Shown here in pieces: positions 9,001-15,430 of a stretch of DNA of 35,564 nt. Within the stretch, counting starts at the first letter, position 1, and each line of letters opens with the position of its first letter. Under the pieces are notes generated by a model, which searched no databases, was not told the origin of the DNA, and saw only the letters and a program-made list of their open reading frames with translations. Where the stretch lies: NCBI GenBank assembly GCA_017993335.1, contig JAGOMX010000017.1, forward strand, positions 1-35,564, given 5' to 3'. Both the position numbers and the translations under genes were made by a program. This DNA is from Alphaproteobacteria bacterium. GTDB taxonomy: Bacteria; Pseudomonadota; Alphaproteobacteria; JAGOMX01.

Positions 9001-9164
9001 TTCATTTCCCCTATATTACCATCGTCCATGGGCCGCAGAGTATACTTCCCCTGATAAAGGAGCTCCATGATTTTATCTAAATTCATGGACACAAGCATCA
9101 ACATAGGTAAGGTATTGGCTACCCTTGATAATGAACCCCTTTTATAAAAAGATGGAACCTTCAT
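6045..9164 (-). CDS. Large VCBS-repeat and RTX calcium-binding protein (putative type I-secreted adhesin or toxin)
   Basis: 1039 residues, highly acidic. Residues 1-190 are unique, with no classical signal peptide. Residues about 190-328 are a divergent VCBS/cadherin-like repeat, followed by three near-identical 134-residue repeats (329-462, 463-596, 597-730), each ending in a YTVTDNNGGTD-like strand. A linker with Cys732, Cys734 and Cys739 leads to an RTX region (about 802-925) with GGxGNDxL nonapeptides such as GGKGNDEIVGGSGNDILVGG, which bind Ca2+. The C-terminus (NIVVSA) fits an uncleaved type I secretion signal. No type I exporter genes occur in the window. The start has GGGGGTGA just upstream. 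Function (adhesion, biofilm or host interaction) is inferred from architecture only. Confidence 0.85.
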   Translation of the reverse strand: MKVPSFYKRGSLSRVANTLPMLMLVSMNLDKIMELLYQGKYTLRPMDDGNIGEMKVEFSDYISEPAPIDFNVENTEKKPALPGDLPPPHMGSAADLTSLAPYGNTKAAFEGLADRIFTELSAEIYSYMFGLNGLIPDLDPGNQIHIPDPLSERIEEKRTVVLGVLTDENTDDDTGGGIDEEEDPQNNPPIDPDEEVTYSEDEVQAGQTVMDFLLNGATDPDGDDLDVLSLNSGNITANINGVDVSGNFTISIVGFVVTVSYLGNDVLTFTFDPETGTKQTTSLDNAFWSALGVGDLVDAKIHYTITDNNGGTDDSTATIDIYGLNDVPVDPDEVANFTEDQIQNDPFLVNFKLNGAMDVDGDDVDVQSLDSASITTNIGGIFTWSISGFVVTIKHNGNDVLTMTVDPETGSEQITSKNDAFWSSLGKNDFVTIKVGYTVVDENGATDTSMQTINVCGRNDKPVDPDEVANFTEDQIQNDPFLVNFKLAGAIDPDGDDLDVQSLDSASITSNIGGTFTWSISGFVVTIKHNGNDVLTMTVDPETGSEQITSKNDAFWNGLGKNDFVSIRVGYTITDGNGGTDTSTQEINVCGRNDKPVDPDEVANFTEDQIQNDPFLPNFKLSGATDPDGDDIDVQSLDSATITTNMGGIFTWSISGFVVTIKHNGNDVLTMTVDPETGSEQITSKNDAFWNSMNKDDLVSIRVNYTVTDNNGGTDTSKQTINITGLEDKPDCGCHEDDCDVFPIYKPPFDSSDKYMANGLLGLAVVQHLTDYFTDPAHTNNSDYSHAQYFTGPSGVPVSVLGSANGDDIVFAVSGNNINGGNGNDFLMDKSSKQDLNLSGGADNDILIGGSKDSHLTGGACGDFIFGGKGNDEIVGGSGNDILVGGEGHDDMRGDSGKDTLYGGTGNDELSGGSGQDAFLYDLGGNFNNGGDLITDFDLAKNNNPGDILFFDNVMEKNGISGITVADLDANTNFKVLEGNYNNGSGAFNTSSNGSDIKVDLGSHGFIIIEGIGSSVPGSGSIHTFAQLVDAGVNIVVSA
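6975..8180 (-). repeat. Three tandem 402-bp repeats within the RTX/VCBS gene
   Basis: Units run 8180-7779, 7778-7377 and 7376-6975, each coding for 134 residues and starting at the VDPDEVANFTEDQ sequence. Long stretches, for example the part encoding VDPETGSEQITSKNDAFW, are almost identical at the DNA level. This points to recent duplication or gene conversion. A more divergent fourth unit lies upstream (about 8181-8597). Confidence 0.88.
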
Positions 9165-9256
9165 TCATCACCCCCAATAAATATTAACATTCTATGTATT
9201 ATATGAATATTGTAACATACAAATTGGTTATTATGCTTAAATTGCTAAAGTTTTTT

Positions 9257-9293
9257 AATACAAAAGTAACTATTTAAATCAATACAAAAGTAA
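9257..9293. promoter_or_regulatory. Paired 13-bp direct repeats upstream of the RTX gene
   Basis: AATACAAAAGTAA occurs at 9257-9269 and again at 9281-9293, with a 24-bp period, in an AT-rich region about 93-130 nt upstream of the RTX gene start. The arrangement resembles a double binding site for a regulator, but no regulator is known and simple AT-rich chance is possible. The rest of 9165-9395 shows no gene. Confidence 0.3.
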
Positions 9294-9395
9294 ATACACA
9301 AATCACTTTTTAATATATTTTATGCCTAACAGTTAATTTTATTGACAAAACCCTAGAGATTATTTATTCATCTTGATGTTTTTACCATTTGGCAA

Positions 9396-10274
9396 TTAGT
9401 TAGGGCGCTCTAAAACTTCATCAAACACACCATCATCCCATTCCTCAGCCTCCTGCTCTGGATCGGAAAAGCAGTACAAACCAACACCCACCTCGTCCTG
9501 GGCTTTTATAGCTTGTCGATTGGCTTTTTCTTGGTCCACACGGAGACATTCCTGTACTAGCTTTAGCATAGACTCTGGCCAGAGAACTTTATTCTCTTTA
9601 AATTTTTCCACTTCTTTTTCAGCCAACCCCAGGTCCCTTTGTTCAGCATGTCCGAAAACATGTAAAGCAAACAGCAGGGTAAAATCCTCTAAAGACAAAC
9701 TATCCAGAGCCTTCTTCTGAAGATCTTCAGCGACCTTTCGCACCACAGACTCATCCGCCTGGATACGAAACAGATACTCTAAATAATCCGCCACATGAGG
9801 AAAGTTCGCCCGAATGCGCATCATATCGTCATACATATCAATTTCAGGCCAAAAATAAGAAAAAGGTTTGCGGAAAATGTGAAAAAAAGTTGTTTCCCGA
9901 CTGGGCAATACACCGTTTATTTTTCGCGAAAAATCTATCAGGCGATGATACTCGGATAAGCTTCCAGATGGATATGTATCCATCGATTCTAACACGGACA
10001 AGCTCTGATCACTGACCTTATATTTCTTCTCTTCCAGTATCAAAAGAAAATAGGTAAGAAACCCTTTTTCGATAAGCGACAAAATTTTTGGGTTTTCAGC
10101 GCGAATATCCCGCTTTAGGTACATCGTGCTATGTTGGTGAGTGGGAACAAAAGGTGTCGAAACAAAAGACTTTAATAACCGACTACTTCTCTCATGATCC
10201 TCATTAAAACGACTGGCATGCGCCCCACTCCAGGAACTCAGAAGAAATAGTATTGCGATCATTCTTGTCATCAT
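9396..10274 (-). CDS. Orphan exported protein with N-terminal signal peptide
   Basis: Not recognised. 292 residues from the ATG at 10274. This start was chosen because AAGGAGGG lies 7 nt upstream; the frame is also open a few codons further to a TTG that would consume the Shine-Dalgarno sequence. The N-terminus MMTRMIAILFLLSSWSGAHA is a clear Sec signal peptide, probably cleaved after AHA. The mature part is charged and helical (for example DLGLAEKEVEKFKENK) and ends in an acidic tail rich in Glu and Asp. No catalytic motif is seen. It is one of three unrelated-looking exported orphans in the window and could be periplasmic or a host-directed protein; I cannot tell. Confidence 0.75.
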   Translation of the reverse strand: MMTRMIAILFLLSSWSGAHASRFNEDHERSSRLLKSFVSTPFVPTHQHSTMYLKRDIRAENPKILSLIEKGFLTYFLLILEEKKYKVSDQSLSVLESMDTYPSGSLSEYHRLIDFSRKINGVLPSRETTFFHIFRKPFSYFWPEIDMYDDMMRIRANFPHVADYLEYLFRIQADESVVRKVAEDLQKKALDSLSLEDFTLLFALHVFGHAEQRDLGLAEKEVEKFKENKVLWPESMLKLVQECLRVDQEKANRQAIKAQDEVGVGLYCFSDPEQEAEEWDDGVFDEVLERPN

Positions 10275-10426
10275 AAGACGTCCCTCCTTCAAAGAATATA
10301 TTCTCTACCCCAGAACAATTCATGAAAAAGAAACTCAAAAATTACGCGGTCTGATCGGTTGTTAATAGAACAGGATGACTACGTTATCGATAAGGGTTAA
10401 ATCCATATTTTTATCTATTCTCCACA

Positions 10427-10464
10427 ACAATATTGTGTCACGTTATGCTAACAATGTATTGTTA
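10427..10464. promoter_or_regulatory. Two palindromes upstream of the acyltransferase
   Basis: ACAATATTGT at 10427-10436 is a perfect palindrome. TAACAATGTATTGTTA at 10449-10464 has 7-bp arms around GT. Both share the ACAAT/ATTGT half-site and lie just before the acyltransferase ribosome binding site. They could be an operator pair for an unknown regulator. AT richness makes chance possible. Confidence 0.3.
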
Positions 10465-10487
10465 AAAAAACATGAAGGAAAATATAA

Positions 10488-11774
10488 ATGCATTCGTCCC
10501 AAGCCACCCGCTTTCATTATATAGACCACATGCGTGGGTTTATTATTGCTTTAGTTGTCCTACAACATGCTGTTCAAGGCTATGCGGAACAATGGGGGGG
10601 AAGGTTTTGGTTTATTGAACTGCCTGAACGCACGAGAGCTTTTGACATGCTCTTTATGTGGACAGATGGATTTATTATGCAAGCCATGTTTTTTCTAGCC
10701 GGAATGTTTGTACTCCCCTCCCTTAACACTCGTGGATGGTGGAGCTTTTTGAAGGAAAAGTTTATTCGCTTATTTATGCCTATGATCGTTGGTGTTGCCG
10801 TGCTTGTTCCTCCCTTGCGTTATTTTCGCTATGAGGATATGGAAGAGCCCGGCATTCCCTATCTAACCTACTGGTGGGACGTTTATTTGAGACCGGAAAA
10901 CATCAGCCCCGCGGGTTTTTGGTTTTTAGCGGTACTTTTACTCTTAACATTTGCGATTTGTGCCATCGATCGTTTCATACCTCCGCTTACAAAATCAATC
11001 GCCCATATGACCGCATGGCTGGCCAAGAGCCCTTACACAGGATATCTAGTCATTGCCGTTGTTACAGCTTTACTGATTGGCGTCAGCGATCTTTATTGGG
11101 GCACGCCCTGGTGGACTGGCTTGGGTCATTGGTTTTCCTCTGACAGCCATTCGTGGACAGATACCTTTCTCAAACTTTTTTCCGCCCGAGCCAACATGTT
11201 TTTAAGTTATATACTTTTCTTCTTACTTGGAGTTGGCGTGGCGAAATCTGAGATTCTTCGCCAGACAAATCTTATGGAAAAAGCTTCCGCCCATTGGATC
11301 AAATGGGTCTTATGGACAGCTTTCTTATCGGTTTTATATGCCGCCTATAATTACACATATCAATTTACCGGGGCCTTTAGTGATGAATTGAGAATTTATC
11401 TCGCCCGCGGGGGAGACCTTTCCACCGCCTGGCCATTAATTCTTGAAATAACCCCAGCCATACTCGTACGCACAACCTTACATGGCTTTTTATGCACCGC
11501 ACAGATCTTTACTTTTTTAATCCTCTTCTATCGTTTTACGCACAGCCCCGATGGATCAAAAGACTACACCCGATGGGGATCCTTAGGTGCCTGCTCCTAC
11601 GGTATTTTTTTTCTGCATGAGCCTATTGTCGTCTTCATGCAAAATTCTCTGTCGTCTTATGGTGTTTCCCCGGAAATCAAAATGAGCCTGACCTTTGCCA
11701 CAGCACTGACCATCTCCTGGCTCACAACCGCATATGTTTTGCGCAGAGCGCCAGTATTGAAAAGGGTATTTTAG
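10488..11774 (+). CDS. Integral-membrane acyltransferase (acyltransferase 3 family)
   Basis: A 428-residue multi-spanning inner-membrane protein with about ten hydrophobic helices. The N-terminal FHYIDHMRGFIIALVVLQHA fits the family signature (aromatic-D-x-x-RG, then a His at the end of the first helix) shared by O-acetyl and O-succinyl transferases such as OpgC and OafA. The C-terminus contains SYGIFFLHEPIVVFMQ, also typical. Such enzymes acylate exported glycans or lipopolysaccharide sugars; the substrate cannot be deduced here. GAAGGAAAA precedes the ATG. It is monocistronic between two minus-strand orphan genes, with a likely bidirectional terminator at 11780-11823. The family assignment is good; the specific role is unknown. 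Confidence 0.82.
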   Translation: MHSSQATRFHYIDHMRGFIIALVVLQHAVQGYAEQWGGRFWFIELPERTRAFDMLFMWTDGFIMQAMFFLAGMFVLPSLNTRGWWSFLKEKFIRLFMPMIVGVAVLVPPLRYFRYEDMEEPGIPYLTYWWDVYLRPENISPAGFWFLAVLLLLTFAICAIDRFIPPLTKSIAHMTAWLAKSPYTGYLVIAVVTALLIGVSDLYWGTPWWTGLGHWFSSDSHSWTDTFLKLFSARANMFLSYILFFLLGVGVAKSEILRQTNLMEKASAHWIKWVLWTAFLSVLYAAYNYTYQFTGAFSDELRIYLARGGDLSTAWPLILEITPAILVRTTLHGFLCTAQIFTFLILFYRFTHSPDGSKDYTRWGSLGACSYGIFFLHEPIVVFMQNSLSSYGVSPEIKMSLTFATALTISWLTTAYVLRRAPVLKRVF

Positions 11775-11779
11775 AAAGG

Positions 11780-11823
11780 CGTTACAGTGAACATGGCTTT
11801 TCAGCGCTATATTCACTGTAACG
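11780..11823. terminator. Hairpin between convergent genes
   Basis: A perfect 12-bp inverted repeat, CGTTACAGTGAA (11780-11791) and TTCACTGTAACG (11812-11823), with a 20-nt loop. It begins 6 nt after the acyltransferase stop and ends 13 nt before the stop of the convergent orphan gene. It probably ends both transcripts, although no long T run follows. Confidence 0.6.
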
Positions 11824-11835
11824 ATTGAATCGTTA

Positions 11836-12462
11836 TTACATTTCACTCATTAGAGGAGCGGAAGCGCCCTGAATAGGAATCACAGGTGGCTGCCCAACAG
11901 CATAAATTAGATCTGCCTGCAACTGATTCTGTTTAGCCATCATCTCTTCAAGAAAACTACGGGCAATCATCAATCCCATGCCATTATCATCATTCGGATG
12001 CTGATTGTCCATTAAGCCGTAACATCTAGGATAATCACGCCTTAAATCCTTTAAGTTATTCAAAGACAAAGTTCCATTCTCAAAAAGCTCAATAAGTAAA
12101 GTGGTATGATATTGTACCGGTGTATCCATAAAGATAGACTTTAAATAACCAACAAAGTCCCTAGCTCTGTCAGGCCCGTCGCTAAAATCCGCTCTAATAA
12201 TCTGCCTCAATGATGGGGCAATTGAGTGGATTAATAAAACTCGATCACAATACTCATAAGAATTATTAGGGGCAATAGTCTCGGAATTCGCAATTACACC
12301 ATGATAAATAGGCATAACGTAATCACGTATATCGTCATAATCTGAATGATAGTAACCGAGACGTTGCGGAGCCTGAGCTTCGCCAAGACCGCTGTTCGAG
12401 GACATTGCCATATTTGAACCTAATAACCCAACGCTAAGCGCTAAATAAAAATACTTCTTCAT
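11836..12462 (-). CDS. Orphan exported protein with signal peptide
   Basis: Not recognised. 208 residues from the ATG at 12462. This start was chosen because GGAG lies 6 nt upstream and gives a standard signal peptide, MKKYFYLALSVGLLGSNMAM; an ATG four codons earlier has no Shine-Dalgarno sequence. The mature protein contains DYDDIRDYVMPIYHGV, a mainly helical middle, and a Gln/Pro-rich C-terminus. No catalytic motif or repeat stands out. It is convergent with the acyltransferase and lies just downstream of mutM on the same strand, about 100 nt away, so read-through from mutM is possible. Function unknown. Confidence 0.72.
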   Translation of the reverse strand: MKKYFYLALSVGLLGSNMAMSSNSGLGEAQAPQRLGYYHSDYDDIRDYVMPIYHGVIANSETIAPNNSYEYCDRVLLIHSIAPSLRQIIRADFSDGPDRARDFVGYLKSIFMDTPVQYHTTLLIELFENGTLSLNNLKDLRRDYPRCYGLMDNQHPNDDNGMGLMIARSFLEEMMAKQNQLQADLIYAVGQPPVIPIQGASAPLMSEM

Positions 12463-12564
12463 AAAAAACTCCATATATTCATAAAATAAAATTGCCTTAC
12501 AACATGTATATGGGTACCCGCATTATAATTTTCAAGATATTTTTCTATCCTCAAAAAAATATTT

Positions 12565-13383
12565 TTAAAACTTCTGGCATACTGGGCAATAAAAAGCAGA
12601 TCTGCCGGCCTGAACGCTACGCCATAAGGGCGACAAGCACGTGATGCAAGGCATATGTTCGCGACCGTAGACGTTGAAGTTGTGTTGAAAATAACCCATC
12701 TCTCCATCGGGTTTTTGGTGATCTCGCAAGGTTGACCCACCCGCGGTGATGGCGGCTTTTAGAACAACTCGCACATGATCGACCAGCGTTTTTAACGACG
12801 GCAAATCTAACTGATCGCAACGGGTCATAGGATGAATTTTTGCTAGGAATAGGACTTCACAAACATAAATATTACCCAAACCAGCCACAACAGACTGGTC
12901 CAATAGAGCCGTTTTAATAGGTGTATGCTTCTCTTTAAATTTTTGTCCAAGATAAGTCGCTGAAAATTCTGAAGAAAAGGGCTCAGGACCCATTTGAGAA
13001 AAAGCTTTATAGGGTTTAGATTTAGGCCATAAATCCATAAAACCAAATCGCCGTGTATCGTTATAGCTAATCACCGCACCACTAGACAAGCGAAAGACCA
13101 CATGATCGTGTAATTTGGGTTGATAGTTGCCTAAAGAAATTTGCATATGCCCAGACATCCCCAGATGCAAAATCAACTGATCATCGGAATCCAGATCGAA
13201 AATAATATATTTGGCGCGGCGATACATATCCACGACGCGACGCCCCTCTAACCTCTCAACAAAGCCTACAGGAAAGGCATAGCGCAGGTTTGGGCGATTC
13301 TGTTGAACAGATTCTAAAACCTCTCCCTGCATGTAAGGTCGCAACCCACGCAGTACAGTTTCGACTTCTGGTAGCTCGGGCAT
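12565..13383 (-). CDS. mutM: Formamidopyrimidine-DNA glycosylase (Fpg/MutM)
   Basis: Removes 8-oxoguanine and formamidopyrimidines from DNA and nicks the abasic site. The catalytic N-terminus MPELPEVETVLRGL (Pro2 and Glu3 after Met removal) is present. The C-terminal zinc finger is C246-X2-C249-X16-C266-X2-C269, and the conserved Arg lies in AGRSAFYCPVC. Length is 272, against 269 in E. coli. The frame is open 28 codons further upstream, but the start at 13383 is dictated by the required N-terminal proline and by AAGGAATCTT just before it. Divergent from glnA with a 109-nt spacer. Confidence 0.96.
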   Translation of the reverse strand: MPELPEVETVLRGLRPYMQGEVLESVQQNRPNLRYAFPVGFVERLEGRRVVDMYRRAKYIIFDLDSDDQLILHLGMSGHMQISLGNYQPKLHDHVVFRLSSGAVISYNDTRRFGFMDLWPKSKPYKAFSQMGPEPFSSEFSATYLGQKFKEKHTPIKTALLDQSVVAGLGNIYVCEVLFLAKIHPMTRCDQLDLPSLKTLVDHVRVVLKAAITAGGSTLRDHQKPDGEMGYFQHNFNVYGREHMPCITCLSPLWRSVQAGRSAFYCPVCQKF

Positions 13384-13492
13384 AAGATTCCTTAAAAATA
13401 TCGTTGATATAGGTGAAAAAGTATTGCACATTATCAATAAGCTGTAAAAAATTCTAGATAAAATCAAAGCGCCATTTTTTCAGGAGTCCGCA

Positions 13493-14965
13493 ATGCCCAA
13501 GGCACATAACAAACTCTCTTCCGACACATCTCACGAAACCAGAACCTTTCACGCACAAAATATTATGGCGAAAATGAGGGATGGCGCGGCTCAATATGTA
13601 GATTTTCGCTTTTCCGATTTACAAGGGGTCTGGCACCACTTAACTTTTCATAAAGATGCGATAGATGAGGAAACATTAGCTCTGGGTATGATGTTTGATG
13701 GATCCTCGATTCATGGCTGGCGGCCTATACAGGACTCGGACATGTTGATGATGCCCGATTCCACCAATGCGGTTTTTGATGAATTAACAGAGCACCCCAC
13801 CCTAATTGTCTTTTGTAATATCGTTGAACCCACCACGGGCAACCTGTATACACGTGACCCCCGCTCCATTGCCACACGAGGGGTTGAATATTTAAAACAA
13901 ACGGGTATCGCTGATGAAGCACGATTCGGGCCAGAACCAGAATTTTTTATTTTTGACGAAGTGCATTATGAGACAAGCCCGCAAAATTCATTTTTTTCCA
14001 TAAACTGGTCTGAAGGCGCCTACCCCAACACGTCCACCATGGCGCAGAGCGAGAATAAATTAAGGAAATTCGGACACAGGTCCCTACCCGGAAAAGGCTA
14101 TTTCCCCCTTCCGCCTGTAGATTCAGCCCACGACTTGCGCGCCAATATGATGTCATGCATGAATAAAATGGGACTAAACGGAGACAAACATCACCACGAG
14201 GTCGCCTCTGGCCAGCATGAGATTGGCTTTAAATACGCAGATTTGCTTTCTACTGGCGACAACTTACAACTTTTTAAGTACGTTATCCGCAACGTCGCCC
14301 ATAAAGCGAACAAAACCGTGACTTTCATGCCAAAACCTATCCAAGGTGATAATGGATCTGGCATGCATGTGCATCAATCCTTGTGGAAAGATGGACAGCC
14401 TCTCTTTCCAGGAGACAAGTACGGCGGATTATCCGATACAGCCCTGTATTACATCGGTGGTATTATTCAGCACGCTCGATCTCTGAACGCTTTTACAAAC
14501 CCGACAACCAATAGCTATAAACGCTTAGTTCCCGGCTATGAGGCTCCGATTTATATTGCGTATTCGGCACGCAATCGCTCCGCCGCCATTCGCATCCCAC
14601 ATATCCCTGAACCACGCCAACGACGGATTGAAGTCCGTTTTCCCGACCCAACCGCCAATGGTTACCTGGCCTTAACCGCTATGATGATGGCAGGGCTGGA
14701 CGGGATTCAAAACAAGATTCATCCCGGGGAAGCCCTCGACCGGAATCTTTACGATGCCAGCCAGACGGATCAGAAATACGACCTGTTGTGCACCTCGCTA
14801 CAAGACGCTCTTCGGGCCTTGGATGAAGATAGAGACTACTTGTTAAAAGGGGATGTCTTTAGCCACGATATGATCAATGCCTATATCGCGGTCAAACAAG
14901 AAGAAATCAACACATTCTCAAAGGCACCCCATCCGGTAGAATTTGAGATGTACTACTCGGCATAA
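13493..14965 (+). CDS. glnA: Type I glutamine synthetase
   Basis: ATP-dependent condensation of glutamate and ammonia to glutamine in the cytosol; a dodecamer. Visible motifs: MFDGSSIHGW (67-76), FGPEPEF (145-151), NGSGMHVHQS (287-296), NRSAAIRIP (361-369) and RRIEVRFPDPTAN (377-389). The NLYD sequence with Tyr420 matches the adenylylation site of the GSI-beta form, so control by GlnE is expected. The protein is 490 residues, about 20 longer than usual because of a Ser/His-rich N-terminal extension. AGGAG lies 7 nt before the ATG, supporting that start. glnB, its usual alphaproteobacterial neighbour, is absent here. A strong hairpin terminator follows. Confidence 0.96.
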   Translation: MPKAHNKLSSDTSHETRTFHAQNIMAKMRDGAAQYVDFRFSDLQGVWHHLTFHKDAIDEETLALGMMFDGSSIHGWRPIQDSDMLMMPDSTNAVFDELTEHPTLIVFCNIVEPTTGNLYTRDPRSIATRGVEYLKQTGIADEARFGPEPEFFIFDEVHYETSPQNSFFSINWSEGAYPNTSTMAQSENKLRKFGHRSLPGKGYFPLPPVDSAHDLRANMMSCMNKMGLNGDKHHHEVASGQHEIGFKYADLLSTGDNLQLFKYVIRNVAHKANKTVTFMPKPIQGDNGSGMHVHQSLWKDGQPLFPGDKYGGLSDTALYYIGGIIQHARSLNAFTNPTTNSYKRLVPGYEAPIYIAYSARNRSAAIRIPHIPEPRQRRIEVRFPDPTANGYLALTAMMMAGLDGIQNKIHPGEALDRNLYDASQTDQKYDLLCTSLQDALRALDEDRDYLLKGDVFSHDMINAYIAVKQEEINTFSKAPHPVEFEMYYSA

Positions 14966-14976
14966 ATCGGCTGAAA

Positions 14977-15003
14977 ACAAAGGAGGCGCACAGCCTCCTT
15001 TGT
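14977..15003 (+). terminator. Rho-independent-type terminator of glnA
   Basis: A perfect 11-bp stem ACAAAGGAGGC / GCCTCCTTTGT with a GCACA loop, starting 12 nt after the glnA stop. The T residues are mostly inside the stem (CTTTGT), so termination strength may be moderate. Confidence 0.7.
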
Positions 15004-15031
15004 CATACCTCCAACGCGCAGCTGTTACCCA

Positions 15032-15093
15032 CCCACACCTGTCACACCTGCGAAGGCAGGTGTCCAGCAAAAACTATGTGTTGCGACAGCAAC
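15032..15093 (-). repeat. Dispersed palindromic repeat, copy 3
   Basis: On the minus strand: hairpin A GTTGC-TGTC-GCAAC (15093-15080), a 16-nt spacer, the palindrome ACACCTGCCTTCGCAGGTGT (15063-15044), then GACAGG as in copy 2. The arms differ from copies 1 and 2 but remain complementary. The tail is not clear; TGGAGGTAT on the minus strand near 15005-15013 may be its degenerate remnant, running into the glnA terminator. Confidence 0.72.
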
Positions 15094-15147
15094 TCTTTAT
15101 TTATGTAAAGAAGATGATAATGTGACTCTTCAAGGTGCTTGTCGTAT

Positions 15148-15178
15148 TGGATGCCTGCCTGCGCATGTATTTGTGACG
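15148..15178 (+). repeat. Dispersed palindromic repeat, copy 5 (degenerate core)
   Basis: TGGATGCCTGCCTGCGCA followed by TGTATTTGTGAC closely resembles the palindrome core of copy 2 (TGGATACCTGCCTGCGCA, then GGTATGAC). It has two substitutions and a 4-nt insertion that break the inverted repeat. It lies in the 465-nt glnA-kefB gap (14966-15430). The rest of that gap, about 15180-15420, is AT-rich and shows no gene I can support. Confidence 0.5.
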
Positions 15179-15430
15179 GATCTGTGTCTTTTTCATGCAT
15201 AGATCATAACAGAATCAATGTTTTTGATTGATTTTTATTACTTTTGTGTTAGTATGATTTTTAAATAAAGGCGCTTCTGTTGAGGCTTTAAAAAAAACGA
15301 TCTTGTACAATTAAACTTTGCATTTCTTGTCATCCTATAGAAAAGTACAAGTCCCTTTTAGAATGAGAAGCAGACAGACCTTCAGCATTAGGCCGTCTTT
15401 ATATCAACCTATAAGACATAAGGAATCGCC

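Noticed and set aside
13384-13467. 28-residue N-terminal extension of MutM
   Set aside because: The catalytic proline must follow the initiator Met, so the protein starts at 13383.
15302-15351. CTTGTAC and GTACAAG inverted repeat upstream of the KefB-like gene
   Set aside because: Seven base pairs with a 36-nt loop in AT-rich DNA is weak; not enough to call a leader structure.
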